Assembly (NCBI RefSeq): GCF_902626525.1
Contig: NZ_CACOFR010000003.1
Span: 1 to 64,000 of the forward strand
Reading direction: 5' to 3'
From: an uncultured Prochlorococcus sp.
Lineage (GTDB): Bacteria; Cyanobacteriota; Cyanobacteriia; PCC-6307; Cyanobiaceae
Length of the DNA: 64,000 nucleotides
Position numbers and translations under genes: made by a program
Part shown: in pieces, positions 1 to 7,437 of the stretch
Layout of the letters: every line of letters begins with the position of its first letter
Numbering within the stretch: the first letter of the stretch is position 1
The notes under the pieces: model-generated
The model's database searches: none
Told to the model about the DNA's origin: nothing
The model's input: only the letters and a program-made list of their open reading frames with translations

Positions 1-2
1 AT

Positions 3-401
3 ACAAATTTATTTGATTATTGTTATTCTTTTGAAAAAATAATTTCTAGAAACTCTCTAGAAAAAAGAAAAAATTTATCAAAAAGAGTCAAGATTTTTGC
101 AGAAAATATTAGTATGTTTGGTACAAGCAAAACTAAAGGAACTTTGGCAAATAAGATTATTGAGGATTATAAAAATTCAAAAAAATCATTAATTATTAAA
201 TTTGTTCCTACTAAATTTTATTGTTTTGCAGGATATTGGATCGAGCAGATAAGTCCAGGAACATTTGCGTCAATTTTCTATGAGAAAAGTAAAAAAACAA
301 TAAATCAATATAATGATATCAAAAAAGAAGTAGATGAATTTTTTAGAGACATTAATTCAGAATATAAGTCAATAAAAAAAGAAATTGACGATCTCTTTTA
401 G
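3..401 (+). CDS. Hypothetical protein, 5' end beyond the window
   Basis: The first in-frame ATG is at 114 (95 residues), but the same frame stays open without a stop to base 3. The gene therefore probably begins upstream of the window, and at least 132 codons are visible. The protein is lysine-rich with no clear membrane segment until a short hydrophobic patch (FVPTKFYCFAGYW). The C-terminal third is charged and probably helical (NQYNDIKKEVDEFF), suggesting a coiled coil. I recognise no family. ATG114 remains possible as the real start, since AT-rich DNA can stay open by chance for 37 codons. Confidence 0.5.
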   Translation, partial: TNLFDYCYSFEKIISRNSLEKRKNLSKRVKIFAENISMFGTSKTKGTLANKIIEDYKNSKKSLIIKFVPTKFYCFAGYWIEQISPGTFASIFYEKSKKTINQYNDIKKEVDEFFRDINSEYKSIKKEIDDLF

Positions 402-763
402 AAATTAAAAATTTTTCATAAAAAATTTAAGTCATCTTTTTTATATTCTTTAGAAAAATCTAAATTGAATATTTAATAAGGAATTGATAAAAAAATAGTT
501 TAATTTAACAAAATTCTAGAATCCTTTTTATTTATGCCATCATAATTTAGTACTAGTTATTAACTTAAGCAAAGAATTGGTCATTGTGAGTTCAAATATT
601 TTTTTATATAAAAATAAAAAATTTATATTAAAGAAAATCAATAAATAAGATTTTTATTTTTAAGAAAAACAGTTTATTATTTATTGGCACTCATAATAAA
701 TTTCAAAAGAAAGCCACAGATCAATATAAAACTCTTTTAAGATAATTAAAAATTAACTTAAAG
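402..763. other. Intergenic stretch, nothing recognised
   Basis: About 360 bases of very AT-rich sequence between two plus-strand genes. No reading frame with convincing codon use, no tRNA and no strong hairpin was found. The promoter of the small gene at 764 should lie in its right part, but I cannot single out an element. Confidence 0.5.
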
Positions 764-907
764 ATGAACATTTACTTATTTTGGATACTATTTTTAGCAT
801 TATGGGCAATAGTTCCATTAATGATTATAAAAGGTAAGACAGATGAAACACCAAAATTAAATACATCCCCAGAAGTTAAGGAGAAGAAGAAAGGTTGGTT
901 TAATTAA
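764..907 (+). CDS. Small single-helix membrane protein (47 aa)
   Basis: ATG at 764 and TAA at 905-907 give 47 residues. The N-terminus MNIYLFWILFLALWAIVPLM is one hydrophobic helix, followed by a short polar, lysine-rich tail ending in KKKGWFN. This is the layout of the small thylakoid or plasma-membrane proteins that are abundant in picocyanobacteria. A terminator-like hairpin lies 25 bases downstream, which supports a real transcription unit. Family and function are unknown. Confidence 0.55.
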   Translation: MNIYLFWILFLALWAIVPLMIIKGKTDETPKLNTSPEVKEKKKGWFN

Positions 908-932
908 TAAAAATACTAATCTTATTTTTTAA

Positions 933-966
933 CTGAAAAAATAAATATCTTTTTCAGATTTTTGTG
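933..966 (+). terminator. Rho-independent terminator-like hairpin
   Basis: CTGAAAAA at 933-940 pairs perfectly with TTTTTCAG at 950-957 across a 9-base loop and is followed by ATTTTTG. It fits as the terminator of the 47-residue gene ending at 907. The stem is AT-rich, so it is weak. From here to 1232 I see nothing further. Confidence 0.45.
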
Positions 967-1232
967 TAAGTATTTAAATTAAAATATTGAATTACTTTTT
1001 TATCTCAGTTATGGAGCCTATGATTTTTTGATTTTTTAAGAAAGAATTTTCTAGCATCATTTAGTAACTATATATTTAAAGTTTTTTAAAATATGTACTC
1101 GATCGATGATTAAAAAATAGATTTAAAAATTTAAAATAAAAAATAAAATCAAAATAGTTGTTTTCAACAATGCACCAAAAATAAATGAAAATTTGGGTTG
1201 TTAATTTCTAACTCTATAAAAGAGAGTCTATT

Positions 1233-1418
1233 TTGAAAAAATTGAAGTTGATCTTTTTGTATCTCAAATTTTCACTAGAGGCAAAGAAAATACCAAAACC
1301 TAAATGGTCATTTAGTTTTAGAAAAACTCATAAAGATAATCTTTTATCTTTAGAAATGATTAGAGATATAAATGATTATGAATTTATAAAAAATATAGAT
1401 AAAGGGTTTTTAAAATAG
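1233..1418 (+). CDS. Hypothetical basic protein (61 aa)
   Basis: The frame opens with a TTG at 1233, preceded by an AGAGAG purine run that could serve as a ribosome binding site. The product is basic, with a short hydrophobic start (LIFLYLKFSL) and a KPKWSFSFRK stretch. No ATG exists near the start and no family is recognised. It could be a chance frame in AT-rich DNA. Codon use is unremarkable for the window. Confidence 0.35.
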   Translation: MKKLKLIFLYLKFSLEAKKIPKPKWSFSFRKTHKDNLLSLEMIRDINDYEFIKNIDKGFLK

Positions 1419-1501
1419 AATTAAAAAATGATTTTAGTAAACAGAAAATTATCCCTATTTTTTAGATATAAGAAACTATTTAAGACACTTTTAATTAAAT
1501 A

Positions 1502-2710
1502 TTATCTTATATCTTTTTTTTCAATTATTTTTTGCTTAAAAGTATCATTTAAACTTTCTTTAGAGAAAAATCTTAGAATAAATAATGAGATAATTGCTGC
1601 TAAATAACCAGAGATATTTAGGAAAGGAGGCAATATTAATGGAAGAGCAATTATAATTTTTAGAGAAGGTTTTATTTTTTCATAACTATAGATAAACAAG
1701 GGAACATACCAAAATAAACCCATAATCCATGATATTGGGTTTATTATATTAATCCAATTCATTATCGCGAAAAAACTTAAGGGTATTGAATATTTTGAGT
1801 ATTTGAAGAGGCAACTGAAAGCTCCAATAGTTCCAATAATTCCGCTTAAAAATAGATTGCTAGAAAGGAGTGGATTAGCAAATCCAAAAACAAAAAAATG
1901 GGAATGAAATAAATTTCTAGAATCGGATGTTCTTACCATCATTGAATCTTTAATAACCCCTAAATTGTTTGGAAGCTCTTTTAAGTCTCCTAGTGGCATT
2001 TTGTTCCATGGAATTGTTATTCTTTCAATAAATAATTCTCTCCATTCCAAAGGACATAAAATTAAATTCAAAAAGTAAAGAATAAGTAATGAAATTATTA
2101 GGTATATAAAAAATTTATTTTTTTTATAACTTTTAATAAAGGCGACTGCTAATAATAAAGGAAATACTTTGATAAATCCTAAAATTGCAATTAAACTGGC
2201 GCTTAAAAAAATTTTATCTTTTTTATAAAAGTATAAGGATAGCAATGCTATGCAAACTATTAAAATCTCTACTTGTCCTCTTGATATTATAGATAAAACA
2301 GGAAAACTAATCCCAACAATAATTAAAGAATAAGGATTAATATAAAAAATTCTTTTTTTTATAATAAAGAATGTTAGTAATAAAATACTTAAAAGAGAAA
2401 TAAGATTAAAAATATTTTTCGAGAGTTCATATGGTAAAGAAGCAAGAGGTGTAAAAATATAGGATGCTAATGGTGGATATTTCCAACCAGAATATTTAGA
2501 TAGTTCAGAATTTATTGGCCCATAGAAATCACTACTTAATGAAATATGATTTAAGTAGGGATTTAAATTATTAAGAACAGATTTCCCTGCCAAATAGAAG
2601 GCTCTATAGTCAATAGCGTAGGTCTCATTACTTATATAAAAAATAAGAAAAATTGGAGTTAAAGCAATAATATATTTATCCCATTCGATTTTCTTTTTAA
2701 TACTATTCAT
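1502..2710 (-). CDS. GT87/DUF2029-type integral membrane glycosyltransferase
   Basis: 402 residues with roughly nine to ten hydrophobic helices. The extracytoplasmic segment near residues 35-80 holds YRAFYLAGKS and YGPINSELSKYSGWKYPP. A short GQVE motif then precedes further helices. This layout is typical of the GT87/DUF2029 family, membrane mannosyltransferase-like enzymes that use polyprenyl-phosphate sugars. It is divergent from, and 68 bases away from, a GT2-GtrA gene that could make or present such a lipid-linked sugar, so the pair may act together on envelope glycans. The family call rests on fold-level resemblance; the sugar and acceptor are unknown. Confidence 0.65.
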   Translation of the reverse strand: MNSIKKKIEWDKYIIALTPIFLIFYISNETYAIDYRAFYLAGKSVLNNLNPYLNHISLSSDFYGPINSELSKYSGWKYPPLASYIFTPLASLPYELSKNIFNLISLLSILLLTFFIIKKRIFYINPYSLIIVGISFPVLSIISRGQVEILIVCIALLSLYFYKKDKIFLSASLIAILGFIKVFPLLLAVAFIKSYKKNKFFIYLIISLLILYFLNLILCPLEWRELFIERITIPWNKMPLGDLKELPNNLGVIKDSMMVRTSDSRNLFHSHFFVFGFANPLLSSNLFLSGIIGTIGAFSCLFKYSKYSIPLSFFAIMNWINIINPISWIMGLFWYVPLFIYSYEKIKPSLKIIIALPLILPPFLNISGYLAAIISLFILRFFSKESLNDTFKQKIIEKKDIR

Positions 2711-2778
2711 CTCAATTTTATTTGATTAAATAATGAACTAAGCTACTATAGAATGATTAGGTTCAATAGTCCAAAGTA

Positions 2779-3870
2779 ATGATATCCATAGTTATACCTA
2801 CATTTAATGAAGCAGAAAATATAATACCTCTTTTAAAAAATTTAGTTGAATTAGTAAATGATTTTGAATACGAAATTATAGTTATTGATGATGATTCTCC
2901 TGATGGGACTTCCGATGAGGTAAATAAATATATGAAGTTTAATAAAAGAATTAAATTAATAACAAGAATCGGGAGATCTGGTTTATCTAGTGCTATTAAA
3001 GAAGGTTTAATTTTCGCTCAAGGCAAATATTTATTAGTTCTTGACGGTGATGGTCAACATCATCCTTCCTTTGTTTTAGAAATGTTAGAAGAAATAAAAC
3101 AAACTAAATCTGATATTGTTATTGGGAGTAGGTTTCTTAACAGCTCTAAACTAGAAGGATTATCAAATAAAAGAAGTTTAGGATCAAAAATTGCTAATAA
3201 GCTGGCACGTATATCTTTGAGTAAAAATTATATGAAATTAACAGATTATTTAAGTGGATGTTTTTGCTTAGATAAAGAAACGACAAAGAAATTTATAAGA
3301 AAAATTGAAATTAATGGATTTAAATTTTTATATGAATTACTCTCTTTAAGTAGAGGCAAGTTGTCTGTGATTGAAGTACCATTGCTTTTTAAGGAGCGAA
3401 AGTTTGGTAATTCAAAATTAGATATAGCTATAGTTTGGGATTTTCTAATATCAATTATTCATAACCTAACTTTAAGATTATTGCCAAGAAGGGCGATTAG
3501 TTTTGGACTCGTTGGTATTTCTGGAGTATTTGTTCAACTTTTTATGACTTCATTTTTAGTAGAAATATTTTCAATTGATTTCTATAATGCATTACCTTTC
3601 GCAGTAATATCTGCAGCGACATCTAATTTTCTAATTAATAATCAATTAACTTTTCGTTCAGATAGATTAAAGAATTTAGCTTTATTGATTGGTCTTTTAA
3701 AATTTCTTATAGTTGCTTCATTGCCTGTTATTGCGAATGTGGGCATAACTACAGCTTTTTATAAATATATATCTGCCGACACATTTATCGCGCAGATTGC
3801 AGGTATTGCAATTGTGTATGCATGGAATTATTTAGCTAGTAGCTCATTTGTATGGAAAAAATCAATTTAG
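2779..3870 (+). CDS. GT2 dolichol-phosphate-mannose-synthase-like glycosyltransferase with GtrA domain
   Basis: Residues 1 to about 225 are a GT-A glycosyltransferase: the start ISIVIPTFNEAENI, the nucleotide-binding VIDDDSPDGT, and LVLDGDGQHHP carrying the metal-binding acidic residues. Residues from about 235 to the end contain four hydrophobic helices of the GtrA type (FGLVGISGVFVQ, NFLINNQLTF). This DPM1-plus-GtrA fusion is common in bacteria. It charges polyprenyl phosphate with a hexose and helps move the lipid-linked sugar across the membrane. Its stop lies 9 bases before the LptF/G-type gene, suggesting co-transcription. The sugar is not predictable from sequence. Confidence 0.85.
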   Translation: MISIVIPTFNEAENIIPLLKNLVELVNDFEYEIIVIDDDSPDGTSDEVNKYMKFNKRIKLITRIGRSGLSSAIKEGLIFAQGKYLLVLDGDGQHHPSFVLEMLEEIKQTKSDIVIGSRFLNSSKLEGLSNKRSLGSKIANKLARISLSKNYMKLTDYLSGCFCLDKETTKKFIRKIEINGFKFLYELLSLSRGKLSVIEVPLLFKERKFGNSKLDIAIVWDFLISIIHNLTLRLLPRRAISFGLVGISGVFVQLFMTSFLVEIFSIDFYNALPFAVISAATSNFLINNQLTFRSDRLKNLALLIGLLKFLIVASLPVIANVGITTAFYKYISADTFIAQIAGIAIVYAWNYLASSSFVWKKSI

Positions 3871-3879
3871 TTTTTTAAA

Positions 3880-5076
3880 ATGAAAGATGAATTCATGGCC
3901 GTAAAAATAATAAAGAGAAACTTTAGGAAATTAATCATAAAAATCCCACTTGTTGATCGTTGGTTAATTGGTCAATTGCTACCCCCTATGTTTTTTGCAA
4001 TAGGCGCATTTACTGCAGTGAGTTTAAGTGTGGGAATTATGTTTGATTTAGTAAGGAAAATTGTTGAATTTGGCTTGCCATTACAAATTGCATTGAAAGT
4101 ACTGATTCTAAAGCTTCCCGGTTTCCTTGTTTTGTCATTTCCTATGTCAATGCTTTTGGCTACTTTGCTTGCATATGGAAAACTATCTTCTAATTCGGAA
4201 TTATTAGCTTTAAAGAGTTTAGGATATACAAATAAAAGAATTATAGTCCCAGTAATTTTTCTTTCATTATTAATGACATGTATAACTTTTAATTTTAATG
4301 ATAGTCTTGTACCTATTTCAAATAGAGTTGCAGAAAATATTATGAGATCTTCTTTAGGAAAAGCTATTAGTAGTGAAGAAGGAAAACATATAATGTTTTC
4401 TAGATATGGATCGCAAATTGACTCTTCTAATCAGATTTCTAAATCTAACGAAAATTTAACTCATATTTTTTATGCAAAGTTCTTTCGTAATAATTTTATG
4501 GAAGAAGTAACTCTTATTGATTATTCAAGAATTGGTATTGAACAAACTCTAAAAGCAAAAAAAGGAGAATTTGATCAAAATAATAATCTGTGGATATTTT
4601 ATGATGGCAGATTAACTATTACTCAAGATGATGGGACAGTAAGTTTTATGAACTTTAATAAGTATCAATACCCTTTAGGAGAGGGTCCAAGAGAGTTAGC
4701 GGAAGTTCCCTCAGATGCTAATGATATGACATTAAAACAAGCAAAAAAGGCAGAAAGTTTGTATCAAAAATCTGGAAATACAAAAGAAGCGAGAAGAATG
4801 AGAGTAAGAATACAAGAAAAATTTACTCTTCCAGCCGCTTGCTTAGTTTTTGGTCTAATAGGAAGTGCTTTTGGTGTTAGAACATTTTCAAGGTCTTCAA
4901 AAAGTCAAGGATTTGGCCTAAGTGTGTTATTAATATTCAGTTATTATATTTTATCTTTTTTCTCAAGTTCACTTGGTGTTAAGGGAATTTTAAACCCATT
5001 TATAGCTGCATGGACGCCTGTTTTTATATCTATTACAGTGGCATTACTTCTAATTAAAAGGGCAAGTAAAATATAA
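3880..5076 (+). CDS. LptF/LptG family permease (YjgP/YjgQ)
   Basis: 398 residues with the family layout: three N-terminal membrane helices (residues about 20-135, including the LALKSLGYTNKRI coupling-helix region), a large extracytoplasmic domain of about 140 residues, and three C-terminal helices. LptF/G permeases extract lipopolysaccharide from the inner membrane with LptB and pass it to the periplasmic bridge. Cyanobacteria often carry one such protein. The lipid A genes lpxC, fabZ, lpxA and lpxB lie later in this window. The start is ATG at 3880; ATG at 3895 is an alternative. Confidence 0.82.
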   Translation: MKDEFMAVKIIKRNFRKLIIKIPLVDRWLIGQLLPPMFFAIGAFTAVSLSVGIMFDLVRKIVEFGLPLQIALKVLILKLPGFLVLSFPMSMLLATLLAYGKLSSNSELLALKSLGYTNKRIIVPVIFLSLLMTCITFNFNDSLVPISNRVAENIMRSSLGKAISSEEGKHIMFSRYGSQIDSSNQISKSNENLTHIFYAKFFRNNFMEEVTLIDYSRIGIEQTLKAKKGEFDQNNNLWIFYDGRLTITQDDGTVSFMNFNKYQYPLGEGPRELAEVPSDANDMTLKQAKKAESLYQKSGNTKEARRMRVRIQEKFTLPAACLVFGLIGSAFGVRTFSRSSKSQGFGLSVLLIFSYYILSFFSSSLGVKGILNPFIAAWTPVFISITVALLLIKRASKI

Positions 5077-5191
5077 ATTTTGAGATTTAAGTATTATCAA
5101 TTAAATAAAATTAATTTAAAAATTCACATTGAAAGATTATCTATTGAAATTAAGCTAACTTTTTGTTTAATTAGAGTAAATTTTAATATTT

Positions 5192-5311
5192 ATGAAATCT
5201 AAAACATCTATAAAAAAATGTAATTGCATTCATTGTCAAGAAAAACAAGAACAAATAAACCGTTCAAGAGTATATTGGTCAAAAATTATTGAAATTCAAT
5301 TAAAAAATTGA
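5192..5311 (+). CDS. Small cysteine-containing protein (39 aa)
   Basis: ATG at 5192 to TGA at 5309-5311. The product is 39 residues, basic, and contains KKCNCIHCQEKQ, three closely spaced cysteines and a histidine in a CxCxHC arrangement that could bind a metal. There is no membrane segment. The spacing of Cys and His argues for selection, but I know no family, and the size makes the call uncertain. Confidence 0.42.
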   Translation: MKSKTSIKKCNCIHCQEKQEQINRSRVYWSKIIEIQLKN

Positions 5312-5688
5312 TTTTGAAGAATGATTGATTTTGAGAGTTTTTTCAAATATTTATAAATTCAATATTCTTTACGTTCAATAGAAATAAATTTGCCGAATGT
5401 ATGTAATATTAATTTGTTTTTTTATTTTGCGTTAAGTCTTATTTTCTGGATTTGATAATTATAAAATTGCACTAATTATAAAATGATTAAGAATAAAATT
5501 TAAAAGATGTTTTAATTGTGACGAGATTTATTTTATGAAATTTATTCTATTTTAAATAGAAACAAATTTTATTAATAAATTATAATTAAGAATTAAAAGC
5601 TTAATTTTGTATTCTTTGAAATAAAATTAAGTTCAGTATATTATTTGGTTATTTTTTAAAGTATTAAATGATTTTATTGAAATTCAAA

Positions 5689-5720
5689 AGAGCTTGATAG
5701 TATCCCTATATGCAAGCTCT
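5689..5720 (+). ncRNA. Hairpin, candidate small-RNA or leader element
   Basis: AGAGCTTG (5689-5696) pairs perfectly with CAAGCTCT (5713-5720), and an inner ATAG/CTAT helix closes a TATCC loop. There is no T-run behind it, so it is not a standard terminator. The loop region contains GTATCCCTA, which also occurs, read on the minus strand, in the loop of a second hairpin at 7099-7137. Strand and transcript ends are unknown. Confidence 0.35.
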
Positions 5721-5939
5721 CATGACGAATTAGTTAATTTCAGATTATCTGACCTTAACCAGCTAAGCACTTCCTAAATGCTATAACTATATATTATTAA
5801 GTAAATTTACTCAGTGTGAGTATAAATGCTTATATTGACGATGTTTAATAAAAATCTTCATATTTTCAAAAGACTTAAGCAATATCGTTGCATTTTCTTC
5901 ACAGTTAAATTGAGCTTATACCTTTATTGATTGCAAAGG

Positions 5940-5957
5940 TTTACATAAGTTAATATT
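5940..5957 (+). promoter_or_regulatory. HLR1-like site upstream of hli (RpaB-type)
   Basis: TTTACATA at 5940-5947, a 2-base spacer, then TTAATATT at 5950-5957. The first half matches the published HLR1 half-site (G/T)TTACA(T/A)(T/A) exactly; the second matches 6 of 8. It sits about 35 bases before the hli ATG, where RpaB, the partner of the NblS kinase, regulates high-light genes in other cyanobacteria. AT-rich background makes chance matches likely. Confidence 0.3.
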
Positions 5958-5991
5958 TGTGTTACTTTAGTTAACAATTATCTCTTTATTA

Positions 5992-6198
5992 ATGTCAAAT
6001 TCAGAAGTTACAACAGAATCAGGCGGAAGACAAAATATGTTCCCATCTGAAACTAGGCCATATATTGATGAATCAGTTTCTTATGAAGGGTATCCTCAGA
6101 ATGCAGAAAAAGTAAATGGTAGATGGGCAATGATTGGATTCGTTGCATTAGTTGGTGCCTACATAACAACTGGACAGATCATCCCTGGAATTTTCTAA
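5992..6198 (+). CDS. hli: High-light-inducible protein (Hli/Ssl family)
   Basis: 68 residues. The N-terminal half is polar and probably stromal; the C-terminal half is one membrane helix with the chlorophyll-binding signature AEKVNGRWAM (ExxNxR), ending in TTGQIIPG plus a short tail. Hli proteins are one-helix relatives of plant light-harvesting proteins that bind chlorophyll and carotenoid and protect photosystems under light or nutrient stress. The TGQIIPG ending marks the multi-copy class also found in cyanophages. It faces two further hli genes on the opposite strand about 400 bases away. Confidence 0.93.
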   Translation: MSNSEVTTESGGRQNMFPSETRPYIDESVSYEGYPQNAEKVNGRWAMIGFVALVGAYITTGQIIPGIF

Positions 6199-6316
6199 TA
6201 AATTCTTCATTTTTATTAAATTTTCTCCTTTTAAAAGTTCATTTTTAATAAACTAATAACAAATTTATTTAAGAAAATACATTTAACTAAATTATTTTCT
6301 TATTTATATTAAATGG

Positions 6317-6454
6317 TTAATTTAATTTCGAGAAAAAGAAAAACCAAATAAAAGTTAATGCATTAAGAGAAAATATTATTGCAATAAAGATATATGCAAA
6401 TTTTTTACCAATAAACGCTGTTTCAGGTTCAAGCTTTACTCTCCTAAAGATCAT
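6317..6454 (-). CDS. Small membrane protein beside hli genes (45 aa)
   Basis: ATG at 6454 (minus strand) to TAA at 6317. The product begins MIFRRVKLEPETAFIGKK and continues as one hydrophobic helix (FAYIFIAIIFSLNALTFIWF), ending in a short basic tail. A polar start with one helix is typical of small photosynthetic-membrane proteins. It lies between the two oppositely oriented hli units and could act alongside them, but that is inference from position. No family is recognised. Confidence 0.5.
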   Translation of the reverse strand: MIFRRVKLEPETAFIGKKFAYIFIAIIFSLNALTFIWFFFFSKLN

Positions 6455-6553
6455 TTAATTATTTTGATTAAGATAGCATTTATTAAAAATTTTACTTTGT
6501 AGTAATTAATTTCTGTTTTTTATTTTTTTATTGTATATTTATCAATTTTAAAT

Positions 6554-6590
6554 AAAAAAAACCTAATTTAGAAATTAAATTAGGTTTTTA
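6554..6590 (-). terminator. Terminator of the minus-strand hli pair
   Basis: ACCTAATTT (6561-6569) pairs perfectly with AAATTAGGT (6577-6585) across a 7-base loop, flanked by A7 on the left and T5 on the right. Read on the minus strand, the stem is followed by seven T residues, starting about 20 bases after the stop of the hli gene at 6609. The flanks allow bidirectional use. Confidence 0.7.
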
Positions 6591-6608
6591 AATTTTTTTA
6601 AAAGTATG

Positions 6609-6749
6609 TTAGATAAAACCGGGGATGATTTGACCAGTTGTTAGGTATGCACCAATAAGTGCTATAAAACCCAACATAGCAAATCTCCCATTAAGCTTTT
6701 CAGCTACAATTTTTTCTTTTTCTACAATTTTAGGTCCGCTACTTTTCAT
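6609..6749 (-). CDS. hli: High-light-inducible protein (46 aa)
   Basis: The protein runs from MKSSGPKIVEKEKIVAEK to TTGQIIPGFI, 46 residues, with the chlorophyll-binding motif AEKLNGRFAM and one membrane helix. I place the start at the ATG at 6749, which shares one base with the TAA stop of the upstream hli (TAATG), so translation is probably coupled. A longer frame reaching 6827 overlaps that upstream gene in another phase and is not real. A terminator follows at 6554-6590. Confidence 0.92.
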   Translation of the reverse strand: MKSSGPKIVEKEKIVAEKLNGRFAMLGFIALIGAYLTTGQIIPGFI

Positions 6750-6856
6750 TAGAACCATCCTGGAATAATTTGGCCAGTTGTTACATATGCGCCAACCGCT
6801 GCAACGAAACCTAGCATTGCGGCCCAACCATTAAAACGTTCTGCTTCTGGAGTCAT
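6749..6856 (-). CDS. hli: Short high-light-inducible protein (35 aa), Trp variant of motif
   Basis: ATG at 6856 to TAA at 6749-6751. The 35 residues are nearly only the helix: start MTPEAERFNGWAAM, end TTGQIIPGWF. The pigment-binding motif reads ERFNGW, so the usual arginine of ExxNxR is tryptophan, while its two neighbours keep NGR. The arginine normally forms an ion pair with a partner helix's glutamate, so this protein may only work as a heterodimer. The first gene of a two-gene unit with the hli at 6609. Confidence 0.88.
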   Translation of the reverse strand: MTPEAERFNGWAAMLGFVAAVGAYVTTGQIIPGWF

Positions 6857-7219
6857 TTTTTTAAAACAATTTGTAAATAAATATAACATATTTATTTATT
6901 AATGTAAAGAGAATTATAGAAAATTATCGATTTTTTTTAAAAAATACCAGAAACGTTACAAATATGTATCGGAATATACCTTACTCGTGTATGGATCTCT
7001 ACCTTAATATTTATAAATTCAAAATAGAAAATATAAGTTAGAGGCTTTTCTTTTTAGGAGTAAATCCTCAATTAGAGGTAATTTAAATTATTATATGAAT
7101 AAGGGTTAGCTAGTAGGGATACAGGCTGACCCCTTATAAGAATTAAATTTGTGTTTAAAAAAAATATAGTTTCTAGAAGCCAAATAATTGCTATTAATTA
7201 AATAGATATATATAAATTA
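6857..7219. other. Intergenic stretch with hli promoter and a strong hairpin
   Basis: No gene is seen. Near the hli start on the minus strand are HLR1-like half-sites (TTTACAAA at 6877-6870, TTTACATT at 6908-6901) and a TATAAT at 6918-6913. Further right, AAGGGTTAGC (7101-7110) pairs with GCTGACCCCTT (7125-7135) with one bulge, extended by two A-T pairs, and the 14-base loop holds TAGGGATAC. This G+C-rich hairpin stands out in the AT-rich surroundings and has no T-run on either strand, so it looks like structured RNA rather than a terminator. Confidence 0.45.
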
Positions 7220-7384
7220 ATGTCATTTTCGACTTATTACATGCATTTAATTTTTGCGAGGATTCCTTCTTTATTGAATTCTGATTTAATACTTTATATT
7301 GTCCCTGCCCTTACGATTTTAATATTATTTTTAAGCTTAAAAATAATGTTTTTTAATACGCCGAAATTGAGAAAAGCGAAATAA
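7220..7384 (+). CDS. Small membrane protein (54 aa)
   Basis: ATG at 7220 to TAA at 7382-7384. After the start MSFSTYYMHLIFARIPSLL there is a strong hydrophobic helix (LILYIVPALTILILFLSL) and a basic end (TPKLRKAK). One helix with a positively charged tail suggests a small photosynthetic or plasma-membrane protein. No family is recognised. The decayed DUF938 gene begins 53 bases downstream on the same strand. Confidence 0.45.
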   Translation: MSFSTYYMHLIFARIPSLLNSDLILYIVPALTILILFLSLKIMFFNTPKLRKAK

Positions 7385-7437
7385 AAAAGAACTTAGAATA
7401 ATTTTTCATATTACACTTCTTAATTCTAATAAATTGG

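Larger units (their letters stand above)
5312..5991. other. Long non-coding stretch upstream of hli, with structured element
   Basis: About 680 bases without a credible gene. The left part is featureless AT-rich sequence. From 5689 a strong hairpin and smaller inverted repeats appear (TCAGAT-T-ATCTGA near 5742-5754), and the base composition is less AT-rich than the surroundings. The right end contains the hli promoter region. A small RNA or a long 5' leader for the hli gene is possible here. Confidence 0.5.

Noticed and set aside
1448-1458. Third copy of TATCCCTA, as in the hli-flanking hairpin loops
   Set aside because: No stem surrounds it, and an 8-base match is expected by chance in a window this long.
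6750-6827. N-terminal extension of the hli at 6609 to a 72-residue protein
   Set aside because: This part overlaps the upstream 35-residue hli in another phase and reads as nonsense (MGRNARFRCSGWRICNNWPN); the ATG at 6749 gives a normal Hli.
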